DNA of 64,000 nt from Ectocarpus siliculosus (taxonomy: Eukaryota; Sar; Phaeophyceae; Ectocarpales; Ectocarpaceae). The notes beneath the pieces were generated by a model. That model was not told the origin of the DNA and made no database searches. It was given only the letters and a program-made list of their open reading frames with translations. Shown piece by piece: positions 34,792 to 48,100 of the stretch. The stretch spans positions 2,544,356 through 2,608,355 of the forward strand of contig FN649729.1 of the NCBI GenBank assembly GCA_000310025.1, in the 5' to 3' direction. A program made the translations under genes and the position numbers. The stretch's first letter is position 1, and each line of letters begins with the position of its first letter.

Positions 34792-36690
34792 GCACGCGCG
34801 AGGATCGGTGGCGCTTTCTCATTTCGTTTCTCCGCGGGAGCGCATCCGTGAAAAGTGGCGAGGAGGATGAAACGTTGCCGCCGATAGAAGAAATGATAAT
34901 ATTATGCGGCCATTGTACTTGTGCGGGGGGACGTGTAGGTTGTAGAGGCGCAGCCCTCTTTTCCTCGCCCGTGCACCTGTAGACCGAAGTGGTCGCGAAG
35001 TAACGCTTACCGGGCTGGTTGGAGAGGTTGCGAGAAACGGTGTGCGTATCGAATGCGATGGTAGTGGTTATTTCGGGTTGATGAGAGGTTCAGAGTTGGC
35101 TCCACTGAGTCTGCTTTCGACGCCTGTGGTAACTGACAGGCCTTTGCACGTTGTTCGCTTTGTAAAAACAAGAGAAATGTCGATCGCATTTCCGTCGAAC
35201 ATCGAAGGAGAGCGTGACGTGCCCTTTTGAGATCTCAACAAGAACAGCCCCATTACGCCGAGAGAGGGCTGTTGTTCTTTTTCTGCCGTCTTCGGGCTTC
35301 TTTCAAAATTCCCTCAAAAGTGCAGGCGTCGTTGGTTGTTTTTTATGTGGGGGGAGGGGCGGCGTGTGTTCTATGATGTACCGAGCACGTCAAATGGCAA
35401 AGAAGAAATGCTGTCTCAATACTTGTGGGTGAAGGCTTTTTTAGGGCGAATAGGCTTTGGATGGAGGCTTCTTGAGGATTATTGTCTGTTTTCAGACTCG
35501 CTTTGTCCGATACTACCCACGTTTGTCCAGTTTGTACTGTTCGGACAAAAGTTGGTCGTTGAGTGTATTTCGGTGGGAATAACCGCAATTTCAGAAAAAT
35601 AGGTGACCTACGCGGCCTTGTGCGCCGCCACGGTGTTGGGCCTTGAGAAGTTCAAAGTGTATCCGTAATATTTGATTTTCATATCGCGCGTGGGCCTCAC
35701 TACGTTGTCCAGGCATCAAAGTAGAACTGGAATAGTTGGGCCCGCCAGCAGCAGGTTGACGCGAGGCGGTCGCCACGTGGCAGCTGTTCTAGGACCCAGT
35801 TTTTCCTAGAACCCGTCAAACAATCCATTGTAACCCGTCTTTTTCCAATGATTGCTTGCCGGTGAGGGCGTCGAAGGGACTGATCTACTTTCGTAGAGAC
35901 CAGCGTTGTGCATGGGTACCGTAGCGGGTCTGACCACCGTCGATGGCCATGTCGGTGGCCGGAGGGAGGAATTCGACAAGCAGTGGGCTAGCACGTAGTT
36001 CCTGCCATGCACGGGTACTTAGGACCCGTATATTGTTGCTGCCTTCCAAACGACTGAAGCCCGCAACTAGTCCTTGAATGTTCATAAATGGCACTTGCTT
36101 GGAACAGGGACGCGCCCGTTGAACTCCCCATCCGTTCGTAGAGTGCAAGCTAATCTCCTCGATATCCTTGGGACACCAAATGGCTCCATCGTCCTTACGA
36201 CCGAGGGCCCACAAATTATGCAGTCTCAGCTGGAAACGTCGCAGCATGACCTCGTCGGAAGAATCAGCCAAGCTACGGAGCGAGTGATTGGCTAACCAAT
36301 ATCATCAACAATCAAGCTAAGTGTGCAGAAGTGAGAAAAAGCGGTGCGCGTGTAGTTCACCTGAACGCGCGGATAGGCTTGTAGACTATGTACACAAAGA
36401 CCGTGGAAACATACCCTGTACCAAACGTCATTGAATATACTGCAGACACCTACGCAGTGTACGTGCTAGACGTGGGGGTCATGCGACAAGCGGCAGCCCA
36501 AGTCCAGCCAGTCTCTGTTCGAATGCGTAAGGTCCAACCATTGATGGTCGTTTCGATGTATTGGGGCGCAGAAGAGGCGAACGCTCCCTTCCGCCCCCCC
36601 CTGCGCTAGACACGCACAGGACGATGTTGACACACCATATCTCTCCTCGACCGAATGAAGCACGGAGCAAAGGAAGCGCCGTGAACTCGT
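34792..36690. other. Spacer with unassigned - strand open stretches
   Basis: On the - strand, 35885-36271 reads VMLRRFQLRLHNLWALGRKD, then IEEISLHSTNGWG and LLVEFLPPATDMAIDGGQTR. In another frame, 35591-35776 reads SRQPAAGGPNYSSSTLMPGQ and ARYENQILRIHFELLKAQ. Both look protein-like but no family, start or splice borders could be set. They may be remains of one gene or of a mobile element. The rest of the interval shows nothing. Confidence 0.3.
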
Positions 36691-36694
36691 GTAT

Positions 36695-38992
36695 TTACTG
36701 GACGTGAACCTGCTTGACACTACTCATATACTCGTGATAGTCCGGCGGGGCAGACGGACAAGTAGCGGTGGTAGTGATCGTTGACACCGGGGCGCGCGCG
36801 GCGGTGGTAGTGATCGTCGACACCGGGGGGTGCGCGGCGTACACCGATTCCACGTGGGGGTCAGCTGTCCCGGTGAAACGGTGGTCTTCGTTCGTAGCGC
36901 TGACAGAGTCGGAGATTGCAAAGTTTCTGCGGACGTTGACGTTGGTGAGGGCCAGGAGCTCGGCGTCCACCACGTTGATCTTTCGCTGGGCGTTCCTCTT
37001 CTTTTCCTGCCAAAAGGGTGAGCGAAAGGCGTTGGCACAAACAAGAACCAAAATAACAGAGAGAGTGAACTATTCACACAGAAACGAGCCGGATCGAGTT
37101 GAAGCTACATATTGAATTCACAGCGTCAGCGAGAATGACGCTCTTTCCCCGATGGTACATGCAAATCTCAAAATGGATGGGTTTGGGGGCAACAAGTCAT
37201 ACAACGAGCGGGTGCACAGCAGCACTGATCTATCTACTGTACGAAGCCCCGGGCAGCATACTGTTTCACTACTGTATTTTTCGCATGCGAAGTTTGGCAA
37301 CACACGGAAACAATGTACTTGTACTCATCATATGTTTCGCTTTGCAGGAGGTCAGTGGCCGTTCAAGTAGAAGCGCTGATGACTGCGACAGACTGAACCG
37401 TAAGAGTTGGTACTATCTAGAGACTGCGAGGGTGACAGTGGATCGGAAATTTCACTCTTTCGCCGATATCTCGATGAAAATTGAAAGCATTCGAGGAACG
37501 AGCAAAGCAATCGACAGCATCAGCTGGTGCCGGGTGTACGCCAAGGCTTGAGCCACACCAGAAGAGGACTTTTTGCGCGCAATGGGATTTTCGAGCAATA
37601 GAACCTCAACAAGAACAACGTTAAACCCAACATAAGTGCGAGTGAATCCATACCCCGCAACCTGCCTGCCTGTGGTGTTTATGAAACAAGCAAGAACCAA
37701 CCCCGGCGTTTACACCTTCATGAGCTCGGGAAGGCAGCACGAGCAGCAGGTCAAGACGTACACAACCATCGTCACCGGGAACGCTATCCATGCCGCATTC
37801 ACGAGCCCCCGGTACTTCTCTTCATCCTTCTCCAGCTTCTTCCTCTTCTTCTCCAGCTGCTCGACCTTGGTGCTCTTGATGCGGTCATGGTGCATGGACA
37901 TGTGCATGTCCGTGTTGGCCGCCTGGGTAAGGATGTCTGGAGTGCATTTTTTCGGAGAGTTGGGTTGGTAAGCCTTCGCGTTCAATCAGAAACTTCGCGT
38001 CATGCGGTGAAATTGAACCATCACCATAAGAAACATGGATGTTGGAATAGTGCCGTATTGAAGAAGCCGAGCATAAACCAAGCTACATGGTGTAACTCCG
38101 GCTTCAACGTTTGTCGTGGGTGCGAATGACCGGAAGAACTCACTCCTAGGAGAGTAACTCCCCTTGCCAGCCCTCCTATCCACCAAAAGAACTTCGCTTC
38201 ATCTTCCCATCACCTACATCATGTAGAATCTTTCTAGGGTCTCAGACGAGCCCACCCTTATCAAATACTCTCGGAAAGAGTACTCCGGGTCTCGGGAACA
38301 TGTACACCTCAAGTGTTTATCCTGAGGGACCCTCAGGTACTGACTAGTCTAATGGTTTGGTTTCGGCTGCTGTAGGTGCCACAAACGAAACGGGGCTCAA
38401 TCCGGTAGCGAGGAACCAGCCACAAACTCCCAACATATAAATGAGTACCACAACAAGGCGCAGCGTGGCGTTCTTGCTGAATGTACGTGTTCAGAAGAAT
38501 ATCGGCGAGCTACGGCATTTGACGTGAAAGGCCGATCTGGTAGCCCCGCAGATGTACGCAACAATCTGAATGCAGTCGGTCCTCAGACGTGATGCGAGAT
38601 CATATTGCGTACTTCATCGAATGTCAGACGAGCGTGTCGAATGAAATCATTGTCGTCCAAGTGGGAAAACGCTTGCAGAATCGAAACCAAGAACCAATCG
38701 CCGACTACGTTCAACAAGACCACCGTCCAACGAGTCTGCCCCTCGAGATTGTGTGTGTGGTGCCTTTGTCACATGAGGCGAACTAGCCCGACGTGACTGT
38801 CTGATTTGACTACATCCGTAGAGTCTCCTTGGACGGTACACACTCACTTTGCGTTGCACTTCTGGTGTCAGCAGCCTGGGCCGTCCGATTCGCCTGAAGG
38901 CTCCCCTGATGCTGGACGTGGTGCATCTCTTCCGCAGCACGAACATCTCTGAGCTTTGCCTCGTTGTTGGTCTCCGGCCTGTACTGCACCAT
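36695..38992 (-). CDS. Single-pass membrane protein with coiled coil, 225 residues
   Basis: Three - strand exons, 38848-38992, 37716-37936 and 36695-37006, join in register (678 nt with stop) at donors CAAA|gtgagt and GAAG-type AAG|gtgtaa and acceptors actccag and ttggcag. The ATG at 38992 starts MVQYRPETNNEAKLRDVRAA. Residues about 74-93 are a charged coiled coil (EQLEKKRKKLEKDEEKYRGL). Residues about 95-117 are a membrane helix ending in a Cys cluster (IAFPVTMVVYVLTCCSCCL). The C-terminal part has KKRNAQRKINVVDAELLA, then two copies of PVSTITTTA and a PPDYHEY motif. No signal peptide is seen, so the helix probably acts as a signal-anchor. The tail Tyr motif could be a sorting or SH2/WW-type site, which is inference. 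An alternative acceptor at 37923 is out of phase with exon 1. Confidence 0.7.
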
Positions 38993-41900
38993 GATGACTC
39001 GGCTTGATACTCAACAGGGTTTATTTTCACCTGCGATGCAGTTGGAATAGGAATGGCGTTCAGGTGGGATTCGGATACTCGCTACATGTAGAGTACAGAA
39101 ACGCCACGCAAGCAACCCGTCTGAGGATACAAAGGCAAGATGGAATGAAATGAATTGTGGCAATCAAATCACTATTGTCATGATGATCCGGTTCCTTAGC
39201 AATATTCTGCCGAGTGAATAACCGGTCAAACCACCCGGTGCCAGCATGACACAAAAACCATCAACGATCGTCGATCGTCCCACAATTATGTTGACCTTCG
39301 GGCGTGCTAGTGGAAGTAGCACCCCAGACATTTCCAAACGATACTTTGTTCAGATCCTGTGCTTCCTCCATGAAGTACGTGCTCCCGCAACCTACTAGTA
39401 TTCCTGAGAAGCCCCCCAAAAAATGAAAACGAATGAATGGATGAATGGCCGTGGCTCTCAACCTTCCGCCTACAATGAATGATGGAAATTACCGGCACGG
39501 AAGAATTGCGTGGACTCTCAATGATGATAGATGTTGCCATCGTCAGTACCACCCCTTTTCACACGGCTGCCTGCCTCATTCTCTCTGGACCAACCCAAGA
39601 ATGACGTGTGGGGGGATACGCAGCCTTCGCGCTCTCCGCACTCCTACTCTGCGTACTACTGGTGTGACAAGATAACACGATTTAACAATTGTAAGGTACA
39701 TCCGAACTATTGTGTTCTCTATCATGTATGCGTTCCGCGCACATTAAGGCCGTGCCCAAGCGCACATCAAAACACACTCCGTAGGGGATCGAAAGACTTT
39801 ACATACTGTACATATTCAGAATGATTCGTGAAAATACTCTTTCGGGGGTTGTTGAGAGGTTCGCTAGGCTCTTCGGGTGAAAAACACGTCGTCAGCTATG
39901 GAGCGGTTGAGGTTAGAGACCTCTCAGGGCGTGTCTTAACGTCTCTTTTCTGGACAGGGACCAGGGACCATAGAACTCGGAATTATTTTCTTATTGGCCA
40001 GCCACACAAAATAGCTTTCCTGGAACAAGAAATGCCACACACGTTCCCGGTTTGAGGTACATAGTTGCGCCGCACAATAATTTTAAGGAACAAGTTCCTT
40101 AAAAAATTAGCCAACCGGGGCTCTTCGGTGGCAATTGAGGACGTGGTGGGAAGTGTGCGATCGCTCTCGGGCATGTGGCTGCACAGGTGCTGCATGCTAC
40201 CAGTTCAAGCCGTATAGGCATTGCCACCACCATCAGGTGTCTTCCATGCAAAAAAACGGCGGCGGATTCCTGTGTGGCGGATGTATTGAGCCGCGGAGCG
40301 CGAAGCGCGACATTTTTCCCTTCATCCTCAGGAGTGAAAAAAAAGTTCTAGATGTCGGGCTCTTTCAGCCTTCGCGCCGCCGTAGAGCGACCCTTCCGCA
40401 CCCCCCGGGGAATGGTACGTCAAAATATTGTCCCTTTGTTTGACGAGAACGGGGTCTTAGTCTAGAGTACCGATTTACGATGTGCTGGGTTGTGAGGAGG
40501 AATCTAATTTGGGCACTCTTCGTCACACCGGTTTCATCGCGCTCTGACAACAGATGGTCGTCCTTGACACAAAAATCATCGAAACGTTCCCGGAGTTCGA
40601 CGAGAGAGAGAGGTAAAGGAACACAAAAGCGAAGATCTCCTATTGTACTCGCACAGCAGCAGTTAGTTGCTCGGTTTCCAGCCCGGGGGACACAGAGGAA
40701 GCACTCCGTAAGCTAAACACGCAACACCGCGGGGGGGGGAAGACCGCAATGGCGTGGGAAGGGAGCCACATGCACAGCTCGTGGCGGACATCATCGCCAC
40801 TGCTGTTGCGTTGGTGTGTGGGGAGAAGGATCATCGGAAAACGAGACCGTCGCGCCTGGGGCAAAACTACCAACAACGTATTCTGATTATCCCAGCAGAG
40901 ACAGACAGGCGCGGCGTTTTGTTGCAGTGTGTGGCAAACGCTCGCGTTTCTGAGAGTACTACAGCCTCCTCGTCAGTGATAGTCTCCACACAAGACGGAC
41001 TATGGACACAGCTCGTGGCGGATACCTTTATTATTCCTGTTGCTTTCGTGTGTCAGGGAGGGGTCACCCGGAAACAAAATTGCTGTGCCCAAGGGGCAAA
41101 AAAGAAGAGCCTTTTTGGTGCCCAGCGCCATCCATTCATGGCGTTTTTCGAATATTGACTGTTCCGCAAAGTAAGTAATGAATTGCGTGTGCTGCTGCGT
41201 TGCTATGGAACGCAGAGCGTGTCTCGCACCTTGCACAGCATCGCAGATGGACTACTCCAAGGCATTGAGTCGTACCCGCGGCTCATTACCCCGCCCCCCA
41301 TCCAGTATGGGGGAAGCGAAAGTGTCGAAGACACGGCAACCTGCCGACGACCACAACCATTATAACTCAAAAAGCAAGTCTTCCAGAGCACTCTCGAAAG
41401 TGCGGATTGCATAATGAGCACCACCACCTGTTCCAGCCGATACCTAGCACATGCCTTTGATATGCCCTCGCCAACAGGTTCCTTCAAAACCTACACCACC
41501 TCCTGCTTCCCCTACCCCACACTCGTCTTTTTGCATCTAGTGGTTGTATTTGTTGCCGATGAGGACCTACCTGCCCGACGCACGCGCGCCAGACACGCGC
41601 GCTGAAATGTTGCGTGTTGCGGGAAATGCGGTGTAGACTATGTATGAAAGGACACAACGACAGAACAGGGAACAGGGAATTCCGAGTTCCCTGTTCCCTG
41701 TCTGGTCTATTGTAATAGAACGCCCTCAAGCTGACATGGTCTCCATGTCCTGGGAATGTTCCTGCGGGTGGGTGCAGCCTGTTCTGGTACCTATGTAGCA
41801 TTTTCCCGCCCTGGCATGGGCTTTCACTTTCAGGTGACCTACCCCTTGCGCCCTCTTGCGCCGCGTCTTAGGCTGACACATACAGCAACCTCCGCTGACG

Positions 41901-42839
41901 GCTGTGGGCTGATTTGCGGCCTACTGGTACTGCTGTTTTCACCTTTCATCACCCTTTGACCTTCTTGATGACAACATGCCTAGAGATTCCCAGTATCACA
42001 TCAGATGTAATATCTATCCGCCGCCACAGCAGTTGGCAAGGCGCTCAAAATAACTGTGAGCGTTCGGAACGATGAATTAAATGGACGTAGCCTCAATGCA
42101 ATAGTGTCGCACCTCAGCTCCGAGACGATGACATCCTGCAACGAGCGCAAATGCTATCGCCCCCCCCGCCATGCGCAGATTCGAGCTTTGCGAATACTTC
42201 CGGTAGTAATTTATTTCTTGTGAAGACCACGGTAGCAGTGGAGAAAGAGGTGGAGATACCCTTTTGTTTGGTTCAGCCGCATGCGAAGGTCGGCCATGTA
42301 CAAAAAACATCTAATATCGCTCACCCTTTGCGTTGCTGTTGCCCGATATCGGGGCGGGTCATGACAAAAGACAAACAGGGTACACACGGCACCTTGGGAG
42401 ACCTTCGCGCAAGGGCACATATTCACATGTTGAAGGAGAATCTGCACAACACAGGCGATTAGAGAGGGAAAAAACACTTGTATCTACACTGTGGTAGCTA
42501 ATACTTGAAGTGGGAACAGGCCATGGTTGATGGAAGTACTTGCCAATGAGGTCGCCAAATGTCAAAAAGAGTCACGGGCGTGCATGCGTTTGAAGCGGCG
42601 CCGGAGAGGTGGGGAAAACGCGCACGCACATGATCAACACACGAACTACACACACTGTACTGTCTGTACCTGCAACCACAACGAGACATGCGCTGGAGCT
42701 GAGAGGCCCACTGGCTGTCAAAGGTGTCGGTGTCAGGCCAGGGAAACGTACAAGAACGTGAAAAGTTGAAAGTTGGTGTCGATGTTTTGTTTCCGAAGAT
42801 CTCCTTGAACATGCTATAATACTCAGTACTTTGCTGTAC
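38993..42839. other. Mostly gene-free stretch
   Basis: No gene is supported. A + strand frame at 40754-41158 carries an internal repeat (HAQLVADIIATAVALVCG and WTQLVADTFIIPVAFVCQ), reflecting a diverged tandem duplication of about 240 bp. The rest has scattered short frames without motif. Confidence 0.35.
41665..41701. repeat. Perfect 15-bp inverted repeat (hairpin)
   Basis: ACAGGGAACAGGGAA at 41665-41679 pairs with TTCCCTGTTCCCTGT at 41687-41701 across a 7-nt loop. Each arm is itself a direct repeat of ACAGGGA. It could be a cruciform, a transcriptional hairpin or the trace of a local inverted duplication. Confidence 0.9.
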
Positions 42840-42956
42840 CTGTCGCTCTCTGGTCTCTGGTCCTGCCTCCTTCTCCTTCACTCCCTCTATTTTCTGTGTC
42901 GCTTCGGGCTCCCCCGCAGTCTCTGGCGCTCGTCCGACGTCCTCGACGTTCTCCTT
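42840..42956 (-). other. Candidate acidic exon
   Basis: Bounded on the - strand by an acceptor (tatatcccag) and a donor (CGACAG|gtacag), this 117-nt, 39-codon segment is open and begins and ends in phase 0: KENVEDVGRAPETAGEPEAT, then QKIEGVKEKEAGPETRERQ. Charged, Pro-containing composition suggests a disordered linker. No adjoining exon could be linked, so the parent gene is unknown. Confidence 0.35.
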
Positions 42957-45134
42957 CTGGGATATACGAAGTACGTATTTGGAGCTCTTGCTCGTGTTGT
43001 GTTTTTCGTTGTTGTCGGGGAAATGAATTGGGGCGAGAGCCAGCGCGGGAGAAAAAAAGAGATTCATTCGCGATGCACCTTCTTTTCGTTCTTCGGTTCA
43101 GCGCCTGCCCCACTACCTGCCCAAACGATTTTCCTTACATACGCCTGTGCCACGAAGAGGGTAAGAGCGACAAGTTGCTGTACTTTCAAACCTACGCCGC
43201 GGGGGCGTGGCTAGGGTTAAGAACGGCGGAAGCCCCGGGTCTGTTGGCAATAGAGGGGCCCGAGCCGTGTGGGAAGAGTAGGAGATAACAGCAGATTTGC
43301 GGTGTGACGTGCTTCAACAACGATTGATACGATTGATACGTGTATGGTGGAGATCAATTTTTTCTTGAGTGGTTGTTTGCTGTTGGCAAAATTGACCGCA
43401 GCGAAAATGCATCTATCCATTCAGTCACGACCTTGCAGCCAGAGGCAGGGTGAATGTACCTGCCAGCATGATGTACCAAAGATATGCCATGCTGTCTACA
43501 GGTCGGTTTGTACGGGATTTTTTTTCCCGAAGGTTCTACTTGTACCGATGTCGTTTGCGCGCCGCCGCGAATCCATCGGAGATCGTATACATTGTAGATC
43601 GTACAGTAGATCGTAGATCGAAATGTCCGGGCAAACTGCAGCAGCAGTGCCGACCGACTCAACACAAGAAAAAAATCAGTATTACTTGAAGCTCATGTGG
43701 AGGTTACGGTATGTATTTGTTTCCTTGACCCCACGGCAGCATATGAAATGAACGCGCACGAACGAACGCAACGCAAGAGCATGTGTGATATTCATACTGC
43801 AGGTCGCCGCTCCGAGAGCCCTTCTACTGCTGTATGCTATGCATACAGTAAGATAACCTGGACATTTGCGAGGTTGGGAAAATGAATCCCCGACACGCAC
43901 AACTGCTGTCCACACACACAATGTCATGCATTTTCCTCGTCACACATTCCATGAATATCTCCCCGAAGGGAAATACATTAGCCGGTCTCTGGTGGCAGGT
44001 TACAGGCACCACCAAAGGCTTCAATAGGAGTGGCTACGAAGAAAAAACGAGGAGTGACTGTTTCCACTCGAATTATCACAGACCGGCGGGTGTCGTAGAA
44101 ACACGTATTTGCAGATGGAACCATGGTATCTTACAGCGGAAGGGGCAACCCGACAGCAGTTAGTGTGCTTCATTATCCGGCGGGTGGTTCCACCATACTG
44201 TAGAGTTCCACGGGTCAAGTCCCAGGTTGAACATGCCTCACACGCCCCATTCTTCAAGACGTTCCAGGAGATCATACGCAGGTCGTGTAGACGAAGGTTG
44301 CGTAAACGACGGAAGCGAATTCTGCACTGGTGGCCACCAACTACAACCTAGGGGGGGGGCGGTTGGGACGCCAGGTTCGAACTTGAACAATTTTTTCCTT
44401 AAGCTTGGAGCCCGTCGTCGTGGTTGGAATAACGCCACTATCCGAGATACGGACACATTGGGCTGCACCCTTCATACAACCTCGCCCTCCCAGGTTGCAG
44501 TTGGTGTCCTAACCTACTCACAGCCTGCCTCTGACGTACCTTGACGACAGCGACCACGTGCGAGCGTTCTTCCACCCTTTTGTCCAGGCCCACAGTCACG
44601 AGAGAGATAGATGCGGACTCATAGGCGCAGGAGCTGGACACGGAAGGGTGTGTGGTCGGCGATTCATAGTAGCATGGTCGCTCGGCAGGGGCCCTGGGGT
44701 ATCCTCGTGCAATTCTGCCAGAGAATAGATGCTACAGGGAAACGCAACATATCCCTCGCTTGACCACGAAACGAGAGCCGGCAGAAACGGAGACGACTGT
44801 GTGTAGCCGTCCGGGTACCTTCATTCACCACCCTTCAACATGGCGTGTAACTAATAGAAACCGGGTGGGTCTTTTCGGTCCTTCCATGTCCGAGACAGGA
44901 GTCTATTCCCCACAAACACGCAATCCATGAGTTATTATTCGATTTTACTGGCAAGAGGGCAATACATCTGGTACCAAGCAATCCAAACAAACTGGATTCA
45001 CTCCGGAATTGTAACTGAAATCGGACCCCTACAGCTTGGTTCAGACTCATGGAGTACAAACTAGGTCAAGTTAAAACACCTAGAATCCGGCCCAAGACGG
45101 GTGAACTCAGGCAGTGACACGCCATCGGATACCC
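42957..45134. other. Gene-free stretch
   Basis: Nothing beyond short frames. A small GTAGATCG/GTACAGTAGATCG direct repeat occurs near 43590-43620. Confidence 0.35.
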
Positions 45135-48100
45135 TCACCAAGAGTTGGCGCCATTGGAAATGTCAACGTAAGGGGGGTCGCCTCGCACTACCTTTTTGAT
45201 GGCAAATGCGACCGTAACCACGGAAACACTGCCCAGGACTCCAACCGCGACTCCGACCAATACACCCTCTCCCCAGCCCCGCCCCTCGACTGCTCCTGGC
45301 CCGCCAACGCCTTCGGAACTAGACTTGCTTAGCCGCGGCGAACTTAAAGTAATTGCGCCATCGCCAACACCGGCGCCGCCGCCACCACCCACACCGATCT
45401 TGTCTCCCCCGCGCTCACCATCACGGAGAGCATCCGCGGCGAGAAGAATCGGCGGGGTCTTGAGAGCAGTCCAGTCGAGCTTGGCGAGCTGCTGTCGGAA
45501 GAAGACCCCCTCCGCGGATGCCTTGTCGCCCTTGGGCACCAGACCATGCAAACTCCCGGTCAGGTCGCCGTCGGCCAGGAGGCTCTCGTCGCCGTATTCA
45601 GGGACTGGAAAGTAGCACTCCGACTCGATGAAGTTCTGGTCCCATGCACATTTCGATTTGTCGTGTTGGTGGTGGAAAACGGTCGTGCTTCCAATTTTCG
45701 ATAGGACGAAGGAGGGAGGGGCTTGTCGAGCATGACAAAGACGATACAAAAATAACATTTCTAGCCCCCCGAACCCTACCCGTTGCCGTTTCGGGAGAGA
45801 GTGGTCGGTGCACCGAATTTCCGTTCCTGCGGAGTGCTTGTTGTTTCGTATGTGGCTCCCGTTCTGTGTGGTCAGTCGCACGTTGCTATCTCCCTGTGGG
45901 CAGACGACTCCCGGATCATTCAAGTCGTAAGAGTACGTGGTTGGTGTTTTCTTCAACGCTTTGGTTCAAGCGTAAATTTTCTTGTATCGTTTGGTGCTGC
46001 GGGGTTGCCGAGGTAGCGTGGGAGGGGGCTGGGAATCCTTCGTCAGCATCGCTGCATGTGTATTTTGGTGGGGGGCCGACCTGGAACCACACGAACGGGA
46101 GCGGCACACAGCACGTTCTCCTCCCGCGTCCCATGTCCCACCGCCTCCTATTTCCGTCCCGAACTGTCGGTAGGACTGCGGAGGTAACGGTGGACAACCT
46201 TCCTTTTGTTAGCCGCTAAAAAGCATGTTGCGGGCGACCGCGTGCCCCTGTCCACTCCTCCCACCGTGCAAACCCGTACCCCACCCACCAGGTTCACTCC
46301 TCGCTGGATCTTGAAGAAACCCTGCTCTCCCCAGAAGGTCCCCCACGAGTTTCTCGCCTGCCAGAACTTCACGCCGTCGTTCGTGACGCCCCACCCGGTC
46401 ACCTGCGGGTTTAGTTCGCCACGGAATGCGCGCTCGTGGCCGTTGATTGTGTGCCCTCTCATGAGCTCTTCTGCGCATGTGCATACGTTGGCGTGCACAC
46501 TCTTTCGCCGCCTGAGCACTGGAGACAAGACGAAAGTAGGTCAGAACTGAAAAATTTACTTAAGGCATTTCTAATGAACAAGAGCGACAGCGAGGGCTTT
46601 CCTCGGTGGTCCATGTCGAGGGCGAGACTGTAGAGGCTGTCGACCGGTTGATATGTTCGTGTGTGTCCCACCTCCACGTCATGGTTGACGTCAGCCACGG
46701 TCAGGTTCCCGGTGACCTGGGCGGTGTGAACTCCTCCCTCATAATCGTAGTCGAATGCGTCGTCGCTGAACAAGGCTACAATCAAGCGATTGAAGCGAAA
46801 GCGTTGGGAACAAAAGTACAAGACACACAAGGAGAAAAAAACGCAAAACGACAGGGGGTTGGGTTTGCGAAAAGGAGGAGGTCTAAAGCAAGCCAACGAC
46901 TATTTCGTCGGAGTGAAACGTTCGAAAACAATAGCGCCGGCAGGACAGGAGCTGACAAGGATTGTGCGATGAGAGCCTTGACGGCCATCGACGACCATCT
47001 CAGCGCAGCTCTCGCGCCACACGTCACACCATAGGCAGCTGTAGTCTTGGATTAACTAATTACGGCGCAGCGATTCAGCTTGAACTTCAGAACCGACCTG
47101 ATTTTCTTCGAAAGTACCGCGCTGGTTTGTGACATCGATCATGCCGTTGTCGGCGTGAACCTTATCCAGCCATTGCGCGTGACCCGTGATGCATAGAAGC
47201 CAGAGGATAAAGCAAAAAAAATCCTTCGCAACCTGAAAGGGTGAACGCGAGACTCACCGCATCCGATTGGTCCGCGAGAAAAGATCTCGCTCATCATGGC
47301 CTCCTCCCCCCCCTCTATCGTGCCCCACTCCGTCACGTAGTACCGGCTCTGTCGCTCCACGGCCCAGCACTCGTGGCTGCCGTCAGCCTGAGGGGGGCAG
47401 CAGCAGGAAGGCGAGAGCAAGCGCGGTGGCGTCGTCTTAAGGGACAAACGTGCGTGGTCGGGGAAAGCGTCCGCCTCAGTTGGACGAGTACGGATGTTAA
47501 ATGTTCCCGGGCAGAGATAGGAACGGTTCTAAACGTGTTAAGAAAGCAAGTACAACAACAACAACAACAACAACAACGTACAACAACAGCAGCAGAAAAC
47601 AGCAGCAGCAGGCGTTTGTATGGTGTCAACATTCTCGCTGTCTAGATGGAAACGGTGTAGACCCTCAACCCCTCAACGTGTGCACGGCTGCAAGGCTATG
47701 TAGGCTGAAAGTTCGGTGTGAGACCCACAGCCCGACGTGCCCCCCACGAACGTCAAACGTCTCTGGCATTCCCTTCCCGTCCCCCCCCCCTCCCCTACTT
47801 TCTGTGCTACATCCATACTATTTAGCTTACACGTTTCGATCCCCTTGCCCGGTCGATCGATAGGCGAAGAGCGTGCGGAACACCTGCAAAAAAAACAAAA
47901 CGTGTGCGCATCTAACTGCTTCGCGGTTCCTGCCACCCCCCCAGCCCCTCGTTCCTACCTGAACCATGCAGTTCTTGCACATGGCTTCAGCATCGCACGT
48001 GTCGGACTCCTTCGCAACGTAGGCGTTGCAGGTTTCATCGGGCAGGCCCACCTAGAAAGAATCCGCAACACGCCAAATCCGGTTGTGTGCACGCTTCAGA

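Noticed and set aside
37099-37551. 150-codon + strand frame ending WCRVYAKA
   Set aside because: Lies within an intron of the - strand gene. The part after 37347 looks somewhat protein-like behind an acceptor, but no partner exon or family was found.
47139-47645. + strand frames overlapping cathepsin X exons
   Set aside because: Antisense shadows; the - strand has the family signature and in-phase splice sites.
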